Assembly: GCA_005779525.1 (NCBI GenBank)
Contig: SXIZ01000043.1
Span: 1-18,215 of the forward strand
Direction: 5' to 3'
Length of the DNA stretch: 18,215 nt
Source of the DNA: Methylococcaceae bacterium
GTDB lineage: Bacteria; Pseudomonadota; Gammaproteobacteria; Methylococcales; Methylomonadaceae
Part shown: in pieces, positions 1-7,700 of the stretch
Position numbering within the stretch: the stretch's first letter is position 1
How the letters are laid out: every line of letters starts with the position of its first letter
Translations under genes and position numbers: made by a program
Notes under the pieces: generated by a model
Database searches by the model: none
Seen by the model: only the letters and a program-made list of their open reading frames with translations
What the model was told of the DNA's origin: nothing

Positions 1-578
1 ACCTGAATGGTGCGCCGAATTTCGTCGTCACGCCCGATGACCGGGTCCAGCTTGCCTTTTTCGGCGCGTTCAGTGAGGTTGATAGTGTATTTTTTTAAGG
101 CGCGGCGTTGATCTTCGGCATTGGGGTCATTGATATTTTGACCGCCGCGAACCTGTTCGATAGCTTTTTCTACTGCTTTAGCATGGATGCCTGCTTTTTT
201 AAAACAATCGCTTAAGCTGCCTGGGCTGTTACATAGCGCCAGTAAGAACAACTCACTGGAGATATAGTCATCTTTACGTTGTTGCGCAAGCTTGTCTGTG
301 AGGTTAAGGAGTTTAGAGAGTTCATTCGAGATTTGTACATCCCCGCCCGCACCTGAAACGGTGGCCAAACGTTTTAAGTTGGCCTGTAACTCTGCTTTTA
401 AAACCGCAATATTGGCACCGCTTTGCTTGAGTAAGGGCTCTATGCTGCTACCTTCTTGCTGCAATAAGGCCAGTAAAATATGTACGGGTTCGATAAATTG
501 ATGGTCCGCACCTAGAGCCATGCTTTGCGCATCGCTGAGGGCGAGTTGAAATTTGCTGGTTAATTTGTCCATGCGCAT
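1..578 (-). CDS. clpB: ATP-dependent disaggregase ClpB, N-terminal part (cut by window edge)
   Basis: ClpB is a hexameric AAA+ chaperone that, with DnaK, pulls proteins out of aggregates in the cytoplasm. The 192 complete codons here read MRMDKLTSKFQLALSDAQS and continue colinearly with E. coli ClpB. They include the N-terminal substrate-binding double repeat (about residues 1-145, with QFIEPVHILLALL and YISSELFLLAL) and the linker ERAEKGKLDPVIGRDDEIRR that leads into the first nucleotide-binding domain. The Walker A motif lies beyond the edge. The start at 578 is supported by an AGGAG ribosome site about 10 bases upstream and by the match to the family start. A second in-frame ATG lies two codons later. 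The gene follows the ZIP transporter gene with about 200 bases between them, and that gap carries a heat-shock promoter. Identification is very secure. Confidence 0.97.
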   Translation of the reverse strand, partial: MRMDKLTSKFQLALSDAQSMALGADHQFIEPVHILLALLQQEGSSIEPLLKQSGANIAVLKAELQANLKRLATVSGAGGDVQISNELSKLLNLTDKLAQQRKDDYISSELFLLALCNSPGSLSDCFKKAGIHAKAVEKAIEQVRGGQNINDPNAEDQRRALKKYTINLTERAEKGKLDPVIGRDDEIRRTIQ

Positions 579-712
579 AAGGTTATGCTCCTACAGGAAT
601 TTGGATTATGAGTTACGCAGCGCTGTGCAGCAAATGGAGAACCAACAGCTTGGTACTCGATTTGCTGCTTACAACATCCGATAACTTAAGCGGGACTGCT
701 TAATTACTGTAG

Positions 713-741
713 AGATGGGGCAGGAATGCGGGGAATTCAAG
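713..741 (-). promoter_or_regulatory. Sigma-32 (heat-shock) promoter for clpB
   Basis: Read on the minus strand, CTTGAA (741-736) is separated by 15 bases from CCCCATCT (720-713). This fits the established RpoH consensus (CTTGAA, spacer 11-16, CCCCATnT). Transcription would start near 706 and give a leader of roughly 130 bases before the clpB start at 578. E. coli clpB is a known RpoH target, so site and gene agree. Confidence 0.85.
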
Positions 742-778
742 TCGGCGTCCAGTAATATGCAAACGCAGGTATAAAAAT

Positions 779-1600
779 TTAGCTGAGTCCATGGGCAAAA
801 TTATGCATAAAACAAATCAATAACACCCCCGCTATAATCAGGGTGATTTGCTGTAGCGAGGTTTTGATATCGGTTTTTTTATGCAGCGATGGAATCAAAT
901 CGGCCACGGCAATATAAATAAAGCTAGAGGCGGCCAACGCCAGAAAATAGGGTAAGGTCAACTGCAAATCTTCTAGACTGAAATAGGCCAATACCCCACC
1001 AATCACCGTAGTACAGCTAGCTAAAACGTTATACAACAGTGCTTTTGCCCTAGAGTAACCACTCTCCAGCAAAATGGCAAAATCCCCCACTTCTTGTGGA
1101 ATTTCGTGCGTAGCCACGGCTAAGCTGGTGACGATGCCTAACTGCACATCGGTTAAGAATGCGGCTGCAATGAGTACACCATCCACAAAATTATGAATGG
1201 CATCGCCTAAGATGATTAACGTCCCGGCGCTTTGCGGGTGATTATGACTATGGGCATGGCTATGATCATGCGTATGGTCATCTCCATGAGCTTCGCAACT
1301 CCCAGAGTGACAGTGGCGCCAGATTAACAATTTTTCCAGAATAAAAAATAGCAATAAGCCAACCATGATAGTGGCGGATAAGTTTTGAATTTGTCCGGGT
1401 GGTGCGGTTTCGAAGGCATGCGGAATCAAGCCCCAAAACGCTACCGCCAGCAAAGCCCCAATGGCAAAGCTAATGCCGTGTGGAAGGACTTTGCTGCGCT
1501 GTTGTTCCGGTAGCCAGAGAAATAGCGAGGCGGCGAGTACGCTTAAAATTCCACCCACCGCTGTAAACACAATAATGAGAAGCAGTAACGGAAGTTGCAT
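779..1600 (-). CDS. ZIP-family divalent metal (zinc) transporter
   Basis: This is a 273-residue inner-membrane protein of the ZIP family, which moves zinc or other divalent metals into the cytoplasm. It has about eight hydrophobic segments. A His-rich cytoplasmic loop follows transmembrane segment 3 (about residues 96-121, with HTHDHSHAHSHNH). The two ZIP metal-path motifs are present: HNFVDGVLIAAA (136-147) in segment 4 and HEIPQEVGDFAILL (165-178) in segment 5. I chose the ATG at 1600 because it overlaps the pgeF stop as TAATG, which implies translational coupling. An upstream in-frame ATG at 1687 would add 29 non-family residues lying inside pgeF. The gene sits between pgeF and clpB, which are adjacent in E. 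coli, so it is an insertion into that block. No Zur box lies next to it. Substrate is inferred from the family. Confidence 0.9.
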   Translation of the reverse strand: MQLPLLLLIIVFTAVGGILSVLAASLFLWLPEQQRSKVLPHGISFAIGALLAVAFWGLIPHAFETAPPGQIQNLSATIMVGLLLFFILEKLLIWRHCHSGSCEAHGDDHTHDHSHAHSHNHPQSAGTLIILGDAIHNFVDGVLIAAAFLTDVQLGIVTSLAVATHEIPQEVGDFAILLESGYSRAKALLYNVLASCTTVIGGVLAYFSLEDLQLTLPYFLALAASSFIYIAVADLIPSLHKKTDIKTSLQQITLIIAGVLLICFMHNFAHGLS

Positions 1601-2331
1601 TAAGTTTTCCAAATTAGCGTTGCCATGCGCCCAGTTTGCTGGTCGCGGCGATATGAAAAAAAGCGTTGCGCATCCGTGTAAGTGCAAAAGTCGCCTCCAT
1701 AAATGTTTTTGATCCCTAAGGCGGCAAGCTCGATGCGTGCTAACTGATAAATATCGGCTAAATAATGCTGGGCGTCCTGCACGACAAATGCTGTACCAAA
1801 TTCAGGATTTTTAGCGATAAAAGCTTCGCGAACTTCCGGTCCGACTTCAAATACCTGTGGGCCTATAGCAGGGCCTAACCAGACCAGCACCTCCGATTTT
1901 TGCATTGCCAAATAGGTGCTAGTCAAAATACCCGCTAGCAGACCGCGCCAGCCCGCATGCGCCGCGGCGACCAATGCACCATCGGTGGAGCAATATAATA
2001 CGGGTAGGCAATCAGCGGTCATGACCGTGCACACTACGTTTGCTTGTGTTGTCCAGCTGGCATCGGCTGTTGGCACGCCATTAACCTGATTTGCTTGCAC
2101 AATGGCAGTTCCATGCACTTGATTTAACCAAATAGGATCATGGGGTAATTCAAGCTCGGTGCGCAGTATTTTTCGGTTACGCTCAACGTTTTCGGGGTTG
2201 TCACCCACATGGGAGGCAGGATTTAAGCTCGCAAACGGCGGCAAGCTAACTCCACCTGTACGTAAAGTCGTCAGTGCCCGAATATTGTTGGGGGCGGGCC
2301 AATCGGGTTCAAGCCAGTTTATCGACATCAT
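1600..2331 (-). CDS. pgeF: Peptidoglycan editing factor PgeF (YfiH / laccase-domain family)
   Basis: PgeF (formerly YfiH, 'polyphenol oxidase') is a cytoplasmic protein. In E. coli it removes wrongly incorporated L-serine-containing muropeptide precursors, and other family members have purine-nucleoside phosphorylase activity. The 243 residues contain all three metal-site motifs of the family: QVHG with H73, TADCLP with C108, and HAGWRG with H125. The C-terminal DFCTYTDAQRFFSYRRD and GRMATLIW stretches are also typical. The length is normal. The start at 2331 lies inside the end of rluD (23-base overlap) and the stop overlaps the ZIP gene start, so the three genes form one transcription unit. 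A second ATG directly follows the first. The pairing with rluD matches E. coli. Confidence 0.95.
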   Translation of the reverse strand: MMSINWLEPDWPAPNNIRALTTLRTGGVSLPPFASLNPASHVGDNPENVERNRKILRTELELPHDPIWLNQVHGTAIVQANQVNGVPTADASWTTQANVVCTVMTADCLPVLYCSTDGALVAAAHAGWRGLLAGILTSTYLAMQKSEVLVWLGPAIGPQVFEVGPEVREAFIAKNPEFGTAFVVQDAQHYLADIYQLARIELAALGIKNIYGGDFCTYTDAQRFFSYRRDQQTGRMATLIWKT

Positions 2332-3262
2332 TGGCGCGTAAGGCGTTAATCAGGTTGAGCATATCTTCGGGTAAGGGTTGTTCCCATTCGTAATATTCAT
2401 GGTCGAGTGGATGTTCCAGACCGAGTTTGCCCGCATGTAAGGCTTGGCGTTTAAAGGTTTTCAAGGCTTCTTTTAAACCTTCGCTGCAATCTGCGGGCAT
2501 TTGAAAACGACCACCGTACATTGGGTCACCCACTAAAGGAAAACGCACATGCGCCATATGCACACGGATTTGATGCGTGCGTCCGGTTTCCAATTTGACT
2601 TGGATTAAGGTGTGTCGGGTAAAACGTTCCAATACCCGATAATGCGTCACCGCTTCTTTACCGGATTCGCGCACCGCAAACATTTTGCGTTCTGTCGGAT
2701 GGCGGCCTATAGGCTCGTCGATGGTGCCGCCGGAAATCATACGTCCTTTGGTCACGGCAGTATATTCGCGGTGAATGCTGCGGTCTTGTAGTTGCTCAAT
2801 CAAGCTATTGTGGGCGGCTAAAGTTTTGGCAATCATCAACAAGCCGCTGGTGTCTTTATCGATACGGTGCACTATGCCTGCGCGCGGCAGAGTCGCTAAA
2901 TTAGGTTGGTGATTTAATAACGCATTTTGCAAGGTTCCTTGCCAGTTGCCCACGCCGGGGTGCACAACAAGGCCCGCAGGCTTATTGATAATCAATATGG
3001 CATCATCTTCATAGACAATATCTAAGGGGATGTTTTCTGCTTCACAGTGAATCACCACTTCGGGTTCAGCATCAATTTCAATACTTTCACCACCTTCCAA
3101 ACGCTCTTTCGGTCTGATGGCTTCGCCATTAACCAATACCCGTCCAGATTTGATCCAGCTTTGCAATTTACTGCGTGAATACTCGGCAAACATTTCTGCC
3201 AAGACCTGATCGACACGCATTCCAGCTAGTTCGTCGGGTACTGTTTCTATTAATTTGGTCAT
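2309..3262 (-). CDS. rluD: 23S rRNA pseudouridine synthase RluD
   Basis: RluD isomerises uridines 1911, 1915 and 1917 in helix 69 of 23S rRNA, which matters for ribosome assembly. The 317-residue protein has an N-terminal S4 RNA-binding domain (about 16-65, MRVDQVLAEM and SGRVLVNGEAIRPKERLEGG). The RluA-type catalytic core follows, with the motif HRIDKDTSGLLMIAK and the catalytic aspartate D135. Further core motifs are INKPAGLVVHPG and TGRTHQIRVHMAHVRFPLVG. The length is normal. The start at 3262 is preceded by a weak AGAAG ribosome site. The gene is divergent from bamD, the same layout as in E. coli, and leads the rluD-pgeF-ZIP unit. The S4 domain and the bamD neighbour favour RluD over RluA or RluC. 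Confidence 0.94.
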   Translation of the reverse strand: MTKLIETVPDELAGMRVDQVLAEMFAEYSRSKLQSWIKSGRVLVNGEAIRPKERLEGGESIEIDAEPEVVIHCEAENIPLDIVYEDDAILIINKPAGLVVHPGVGNWQGTLQNALLNHQPNLATLPRAGIVHRIDKDTSGLLMIAKTLAAHNSLIEQLQDRSIHREYTAVTKGRMISGGTIDEPIGRHPTERKMFAVRESGKEAVTHYRVLERFTRHTLIQVKLETGRTHQIRVHMAHVRFPLVGDPMYGGRFQMPADCSEGLKEALKTFKRQALHAGKLGLEHPLDHEYYEWEQPLPEDMLNLINALRANDVDKLA

Positions 3263-3277
3263 AACAAGTTCTTCTGA

Positions 3278-3300
3278 TTAACCTCAGGTTAAGTTATACT
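3278..3300. promoter_or_regulatory. Divergent rluD/bamD promoter region with a 15-base palindrome
   Basis: The 144-base gap between rluD and bamD contains a perfect palindrome, TTAACCTCAGGTTAA (3278-3292). Next to it is TATACT (3295-3300), a good plus-strand -10 element, with a weak TTCTGA -35 at 3272-3277 (spacer 17). On the minus strand TATAAC (3297-3292) could serve rluD. No known operator is recognised in the palindrome. The promoter assignment is an inference from position and base match. Confidence 0.4.
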
Positions 3301-3406
3301 CGCATAGTGTAGTGGTCTGGATAGAAATTAAGCAAACCCATGGCTACAATCGATACTCTTTTTTAGCTTAAAAAAACCTCTAATATTACAACGTGTCGTC
3401 AATTCT

Positions 3407-4246
3407 ATGCGATTACTTTTAGTAAAAATTTTATTCATTGCTACCTTTGCGCTGTTTTTGCCAGGTTGCGAAACCATTAGCAATCTGTTTTCTTCAGACT
3501 CTGATTCTAGCAAAGATGATTATGCGGGGTGGAGTGAGGCGGAATTTCATCGCCAAGCTAAAGAAGCTATGAATGGTGGAAATTACGATAAAGCCATTAA
3601 AATCTATGAAGCTTTAGAATCGCGTTTTCCCTTTGGGGATTATTCCATTCAGACGCAGCTTGATATTGCTTATGCCTATCATAAAAATGGCGATGCGGAA
3701 TCTTCAATTGCGGCTGCAGATCGCTTTATTAAAATCAATCCGCGCAATCCGAATGTGGATTATGCCTATTATCTTAAAGGCTTGGTGAATTATAATCGGG
3801 GTTTTGGCTTTATTGATCGCTATCTGCCTACGGACAGCTCTCAGCGCGATACCAGTAATGCCAAAGAATCGCTGAATATTTTCCAAGAATTAATTCGTCG
3901 TTACCCCCGCAGTAAATATGTTGCTGACGCAAATCAACGTATTATCGCGTTACGTAATAATTTAGGCATGCATGAAATTCACATTGCCCGCTATAACTTA
4001 AAGCGTAAAGCCTATGTTGCAGCAATCAGTCGTGCAAACTATGTGTTACAAGAATATCAAAAAACTCCAGCCGTGCCGTTGGCCTTGCAAGTCATGCAAG
4101 AAGCCTATACTGCTCTTGGGATGAAAAATTTAGCGGCAGATGCCCAGCGGGTGTATGACGTCAATTACGCCAAGGGCCTGAACCTGCAAGAACAGGGGGG
4201 CAGTTTTGTCTATGATACTTGGGACTTCTTGGGTTTGGATAAGTAA
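3407..4246 (+). CDS. bamD: Outer-membrane assembly lipoprotein BamD
   Basis: BamD is the essential lipoprotein of the BAM complex that inserts beta-barrel proteins into the outer membrane. The 279 residues start with a lipoprotein signal ending in LFLPGC, and C21 is the lipidated residue. After a Ser/Asp-rich linker come tetratricopeptide-type helical repeats, for example AKEAMNGGNYDKAIKIYEAL, ESRFPFGDYSIQTQLDIAYA, FQELIRRYPRSKYVADA and the C-terminal ALQVMQEAYTALGMKNLAAD. The segment YYLKGLVNYNRGFGFIDRYL with an RD downstream is typical of BamD. The gene is transcribed away from rluD, as in E. coli. A strong hairpin lies just downstream. Both TonB receptors in this window would need this machinery, but that is general and not specific to the locus. 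Confidence 0.95.
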   Translation: MRLLLVKILFIATFALFLPGCETISNLFSSDSDSSKDDYAGWSEAEFHRQAKEAMNGGNYDKAIKIYEALESRFPFGDYSIQTQLDIAYAYHKNGDAESSIAAADRFIKINPRNPNVDYAYYLKGLVNYNRGFGFIDRYLPTDSSQRDTSNAKESLNIFQELIRRYPRSKYVADANQRIIALRNNLGMHEIHIARYNLKRKAYVAAISRANYVLQEYQKTPAVPLALQVMQEAYTALGMKNLAADAQRVYDVNYAKGLNLQEQGGSFVYDTWDFLGLDK

Positions 4247-4275
4247 GTCTTACGCTAACTCAGCTACGAATCCTA

Positions 4276-4306
4276 TGGAAAGAAATGCTTGAGATATTTC
4301 TTTCCA
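4276..4306 (+). terminator. Stem-loop after bamD, probable terminator
   Basis: A perfect 11-base inverted repeat, TGGAAAGAAAT (4276-4286) and ATTTCTTTCCA (4296-4306), surrounds a 9-base loop, 30 bases after the bamD stop. No long T tract follows, so intrinsic termination may be weak. It could also act as a 3' stabilising hairpin. Confidence 0.5.
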
Positions 4307-4704
4307 CATTTGCCCTTTATCCTCATGCTTTTCTAACTCAAACTTTAGCGTTTATGTGGTCAAAAGCTACTAAAGCGTGATCGTTTAGCTAGTTTTCAAC
4401 TGTCTTCACCTACCGCCAGTTGCAGTGTATAGGTGGTATTTCGGCACCATGTCCAATTGCTGCTATTCCACCGTTGGCTTTAAAAATTTTAGTTTTTGTG
4501 ATTTAGGTCACTTACTTCTTTGCACAAGTCATTTAAAATCCCCGCATAGACAGAGTTAGCTCTAGTGCATCTGGCTTACAGTCGAGGTGGCATTTCACCT
4601 GAAGTTCAGATAAAGTGATTGGCTGAAGTTATTAGAATTTCAAGCGCTTCATTCATCGACTGTTTAGTTTGGCTGTGGAGTATCGCTAAATTGAGGATTT
4701 ACGT
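4307..4704. other. Non-coding gap upstream of the NHL/caspase-like gene
   Basis: No credible gene is seen in these 398 bases. They hold a CRP-like palindrome (4497-4512, listed separately). They also hold an AGGTG/CACCT short hairpin (about 4585-4600) and two copies of CTGAAGTT (about 4600 and 4624). A TTGCAC (4520-4525) might be a -35 element, without a convincing -10 partner. I looked for a Zur box here and did not find one. Confidence 0.5.
4497..4512. promoter_or_regulatory. CRP/Vfr-like binding palindrome
   Basis: TGTGA-TTTAGG-TCACT matches the CRP consensus TGTGA-N6-TCACA at 9 of 10 half-site positions. It lies about 200 bases upstream of the NHL/caspase-like gene and could activate it under carbon or energy limitation. 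The match is seen; the binding is inferred. Other CRP-superfamily proteins recognise similar sites. Confidence 0.5.
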
Positions 4705-7700
4705 ATGATCAGAACATTATTTGTTGCACGCTTATTAATCTTGGCTTGGGTTTTACTGACCTCAAACAGTGCGGTATTTGCGGTGGACATCGTGTTGCCT
4801 ATGGAAAATTTTGCGGAAAACACGGCATTATTAGATGCAATACGCAATGGACTGGCGTTGTCAAATCAACAACAGGTGATACATCCGAAAATCACGCAAG
4901 ACCCAGCCAAGCTCGAAGGGTTAAAGGGAATTTGGACGTTAAGTTACACCACAGACAGTCCCCATACCGATACCATGGATCTGACTAACATAATCAATGA
5001 TACAGAATACGGAGTAGTGCTCTCTGGACTAACTTATGAAGAAGGTAATGCAGCGGGACGATTGACTGTATGTTTGTATTTGCCGGAGTTAAGTTACTTA
5101 GACACTGAATATCTATGCGCTTATGCTGGAACTTCAAAATACGTTGCTTATATATTTAAGCTAACTGGCGCTAATAGCTTACAGGGATATTTTGGCTCGG
5201 CGACAGCGGCGGATGCCGCTGGGCAAGATGCTGGCAGCAAAAAGTATCCACTCGTGGGGAGTAAGAAAGCAACACCTGTCACGACGCCTGCAGCAACCTC
5301 GTCAAGTCCATTTCAATCGGACGCTATTTGGCCAGCACGTACCCAAAGTGGTGGCTTCTTTAATTTACCCACAGCGATAGCTCGTGATAATCAAGGCATT
5401 ATCTACATTATTAATTCTGGTAGTTCGCAAGTTAAAGTGCTGAATGAATTTGGGGAATTATTGCGTACTTGGGGAGGATTTGGCGAAGGTGAAGGCCAAT
5501 TTCGAATCCCCTGGGGTATTGCTGTAACGCCACAAGGGGAGGTGTTAGTCGCTGACTCTGGCAATAATCGTATTCAGGCTTTCACACGTGAAGGGCAATT
5601 TATTCGGCAATGGGGTAATTCTGGTATCAGTTCAAGCTTATTGAGTTCGCCATTAGGTATTGCTGTAGATAAACAAGGTTCAGTGTATGTGGTCGATAGC
5701 GGTAACAAGCGGATCCAGATCTATGATAGTAAAGGTGGTTATTTACGATCCATTGTATTTCCTGGTATTGAGCCGGGAAGTTTGTCGAAACCCCTCAACA
5801 TCGCAGTCAATTCGGCAGGTGAACTATTTATTACCGACGAACTGTTAAACCAAGTTTGGGTGTTGAGTAAACAAGGTAATTTGTTACGCCGTTTTGGTAA
5901 AGCTGGAACGGGTGACGGTCAGTTTGCCAGACCGCAGGGTATTGCTATCGATGATGATGGCTTTGTGTATGTTTCGGAAGCGGATAATAATCGGATTCAA
6001 GTTTTTGACCGCCAAGGAAACTGGGTGCGTAAGTGGGGTGAACTAGGCATTTTAGGTGCTAATTTTAGGTATCCCGCGGGACTACTGGCAGATAGTAGCA
6101 CTCATATTTTATATGTTGCAGATGGGGATAATCATCGTATTCAGCGCTTTGATTTTGATGGTACTTATCTAGGTGGTTGGCAAAGTCAGGGCAGTAAGTT
6201 GGGTGAGTTTGCTGGGGTATTTATTACGGCTTCGCCACAGGGAGAGGTTTATGCCGCAGATATTGGTAATCATCGGATTCAGGTGTTCTCTAAATCTGGG
6301 AAACTTTTGCGCGTATGGGGGCAGCAGGGCACGGGGCCTGGGCAATTTAATTCACCCAGTCATGTGGTACTCGATGCTCAGGGCTTGGTGTATGTCGCAG
6401 ACGCTGGCAATAATCGCGTGCAAATCTTTAATAGCACTGGGCAATTTCTCAAGGAATGGAAGGTTGTGGATGCGAGTACGCAGAAAAATATTTTAGCTGC
6501 AAATTTAGCGGTCACTGCCGATGGATTGGTATATATGACTGATCGTGGAGCGCATCGGGTCGATGTCTTTTCTAAAGATGGGTTATGGCTGACGGGTTGG
6601 GGATCAGAGGGTTCTGCAGTCGGGCAATTTCAAAGTCCAAATGGTATCGTCGTCGATAGCGAAGGTTTGGTGTATGTCGCCGATCAGCAAAATTCTCGGG
6701 TGCAAGTGTTCGATTCTCAAGGTAAATTCCTTCGAAAAATAGGCTCGTTAGGTAATAAAGAAGGGCAGTTTTTGGTGCCATCGGGTCTCAGTATATCGCC
6801 CGCGGGCCTGCTTTTTGTCAGCGATGCCCTGAATAATGGGGTGCAAGTTTTTAAACGTGATGGCACCTTTATTGAGCGTATTGGCTCTGCGGGGACGCAA
6901 GCAGGGCAATTTGGTTTGCCCTTTACCATTGCATTGTTAGATGAAAATACCTTTGTGGTGGGAGAGTTTGCCAATAACCGTATCCAGGTCATGACGCGTA
7001 AAACGTTAGCGCGAAGCACCTTTAAGGCGATCTTGTTAGCTGGTGGTGGGCCATCCACAGAAACCTATACCAATAATCTGTGGGATTCCACCCAGCTGTT
7101 GACGAATAATGCCTATTTTGCGTTGCGAGCCCAAGGCTTTAATAAAGATGCGGTCAAGTATTTAAGCTCGGGTACGACGCTGAATGATCTGGACGGCAAT
7201 GGTCAGAACGATGATATAGAAAACGCCACGCTTAATTCGCTTGGCTCGGCGATTACTGAATGGGCTAAAGATGCGAATGATGTGCTCATTTTTCTAGGTG
7301 ATCATGGTGGCGATGGTAAATTTAAAATTAATGAACGCGAAATTCTGACGCGTGAACAATTAGCCACATGGTTAGGCGTACTGGATAAACAAGTCCCTGG
7401 GAAGATCACCATAGTCATTGAAGCTTGTCAATCAGGTAGCTTTTTTAGCAGCTTAGCTAATCCCAAACATATTCTGATCAGTAGTGCGAGTAAAGAGCAG
7501 CCTGCCGTTATCAGTAACCAAGGATTAATCGCATTTTCCTATTATTTTTGGAATAGTGTGCATACGGGAGATAATTTACAAAGTGCGTTTAAGCTTGCGC
7601 AGCAAGGTATCGGTGCGCAAACTGTGCTGGTGAATAAACAACAGCAAAAACAATATGCACAGATGGAAGCCAATGGCGACAATGTGTTTGATGAGCAAGA

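Noticed and set aside
1601..1687. Longer N-terminus for the ZIP protein
   Set aside because: The extra 29 residues lie inside pgeF in another frame and do not look like a ZIP start. The coupled ATG at 1600 is better.
4624..4645. Possible Zur box (GTTATTAGAATTT) before the NHL/caspase-like gene
   Set aside because: Only one half-site resembles the operator, and the second half does not match ATAAC.
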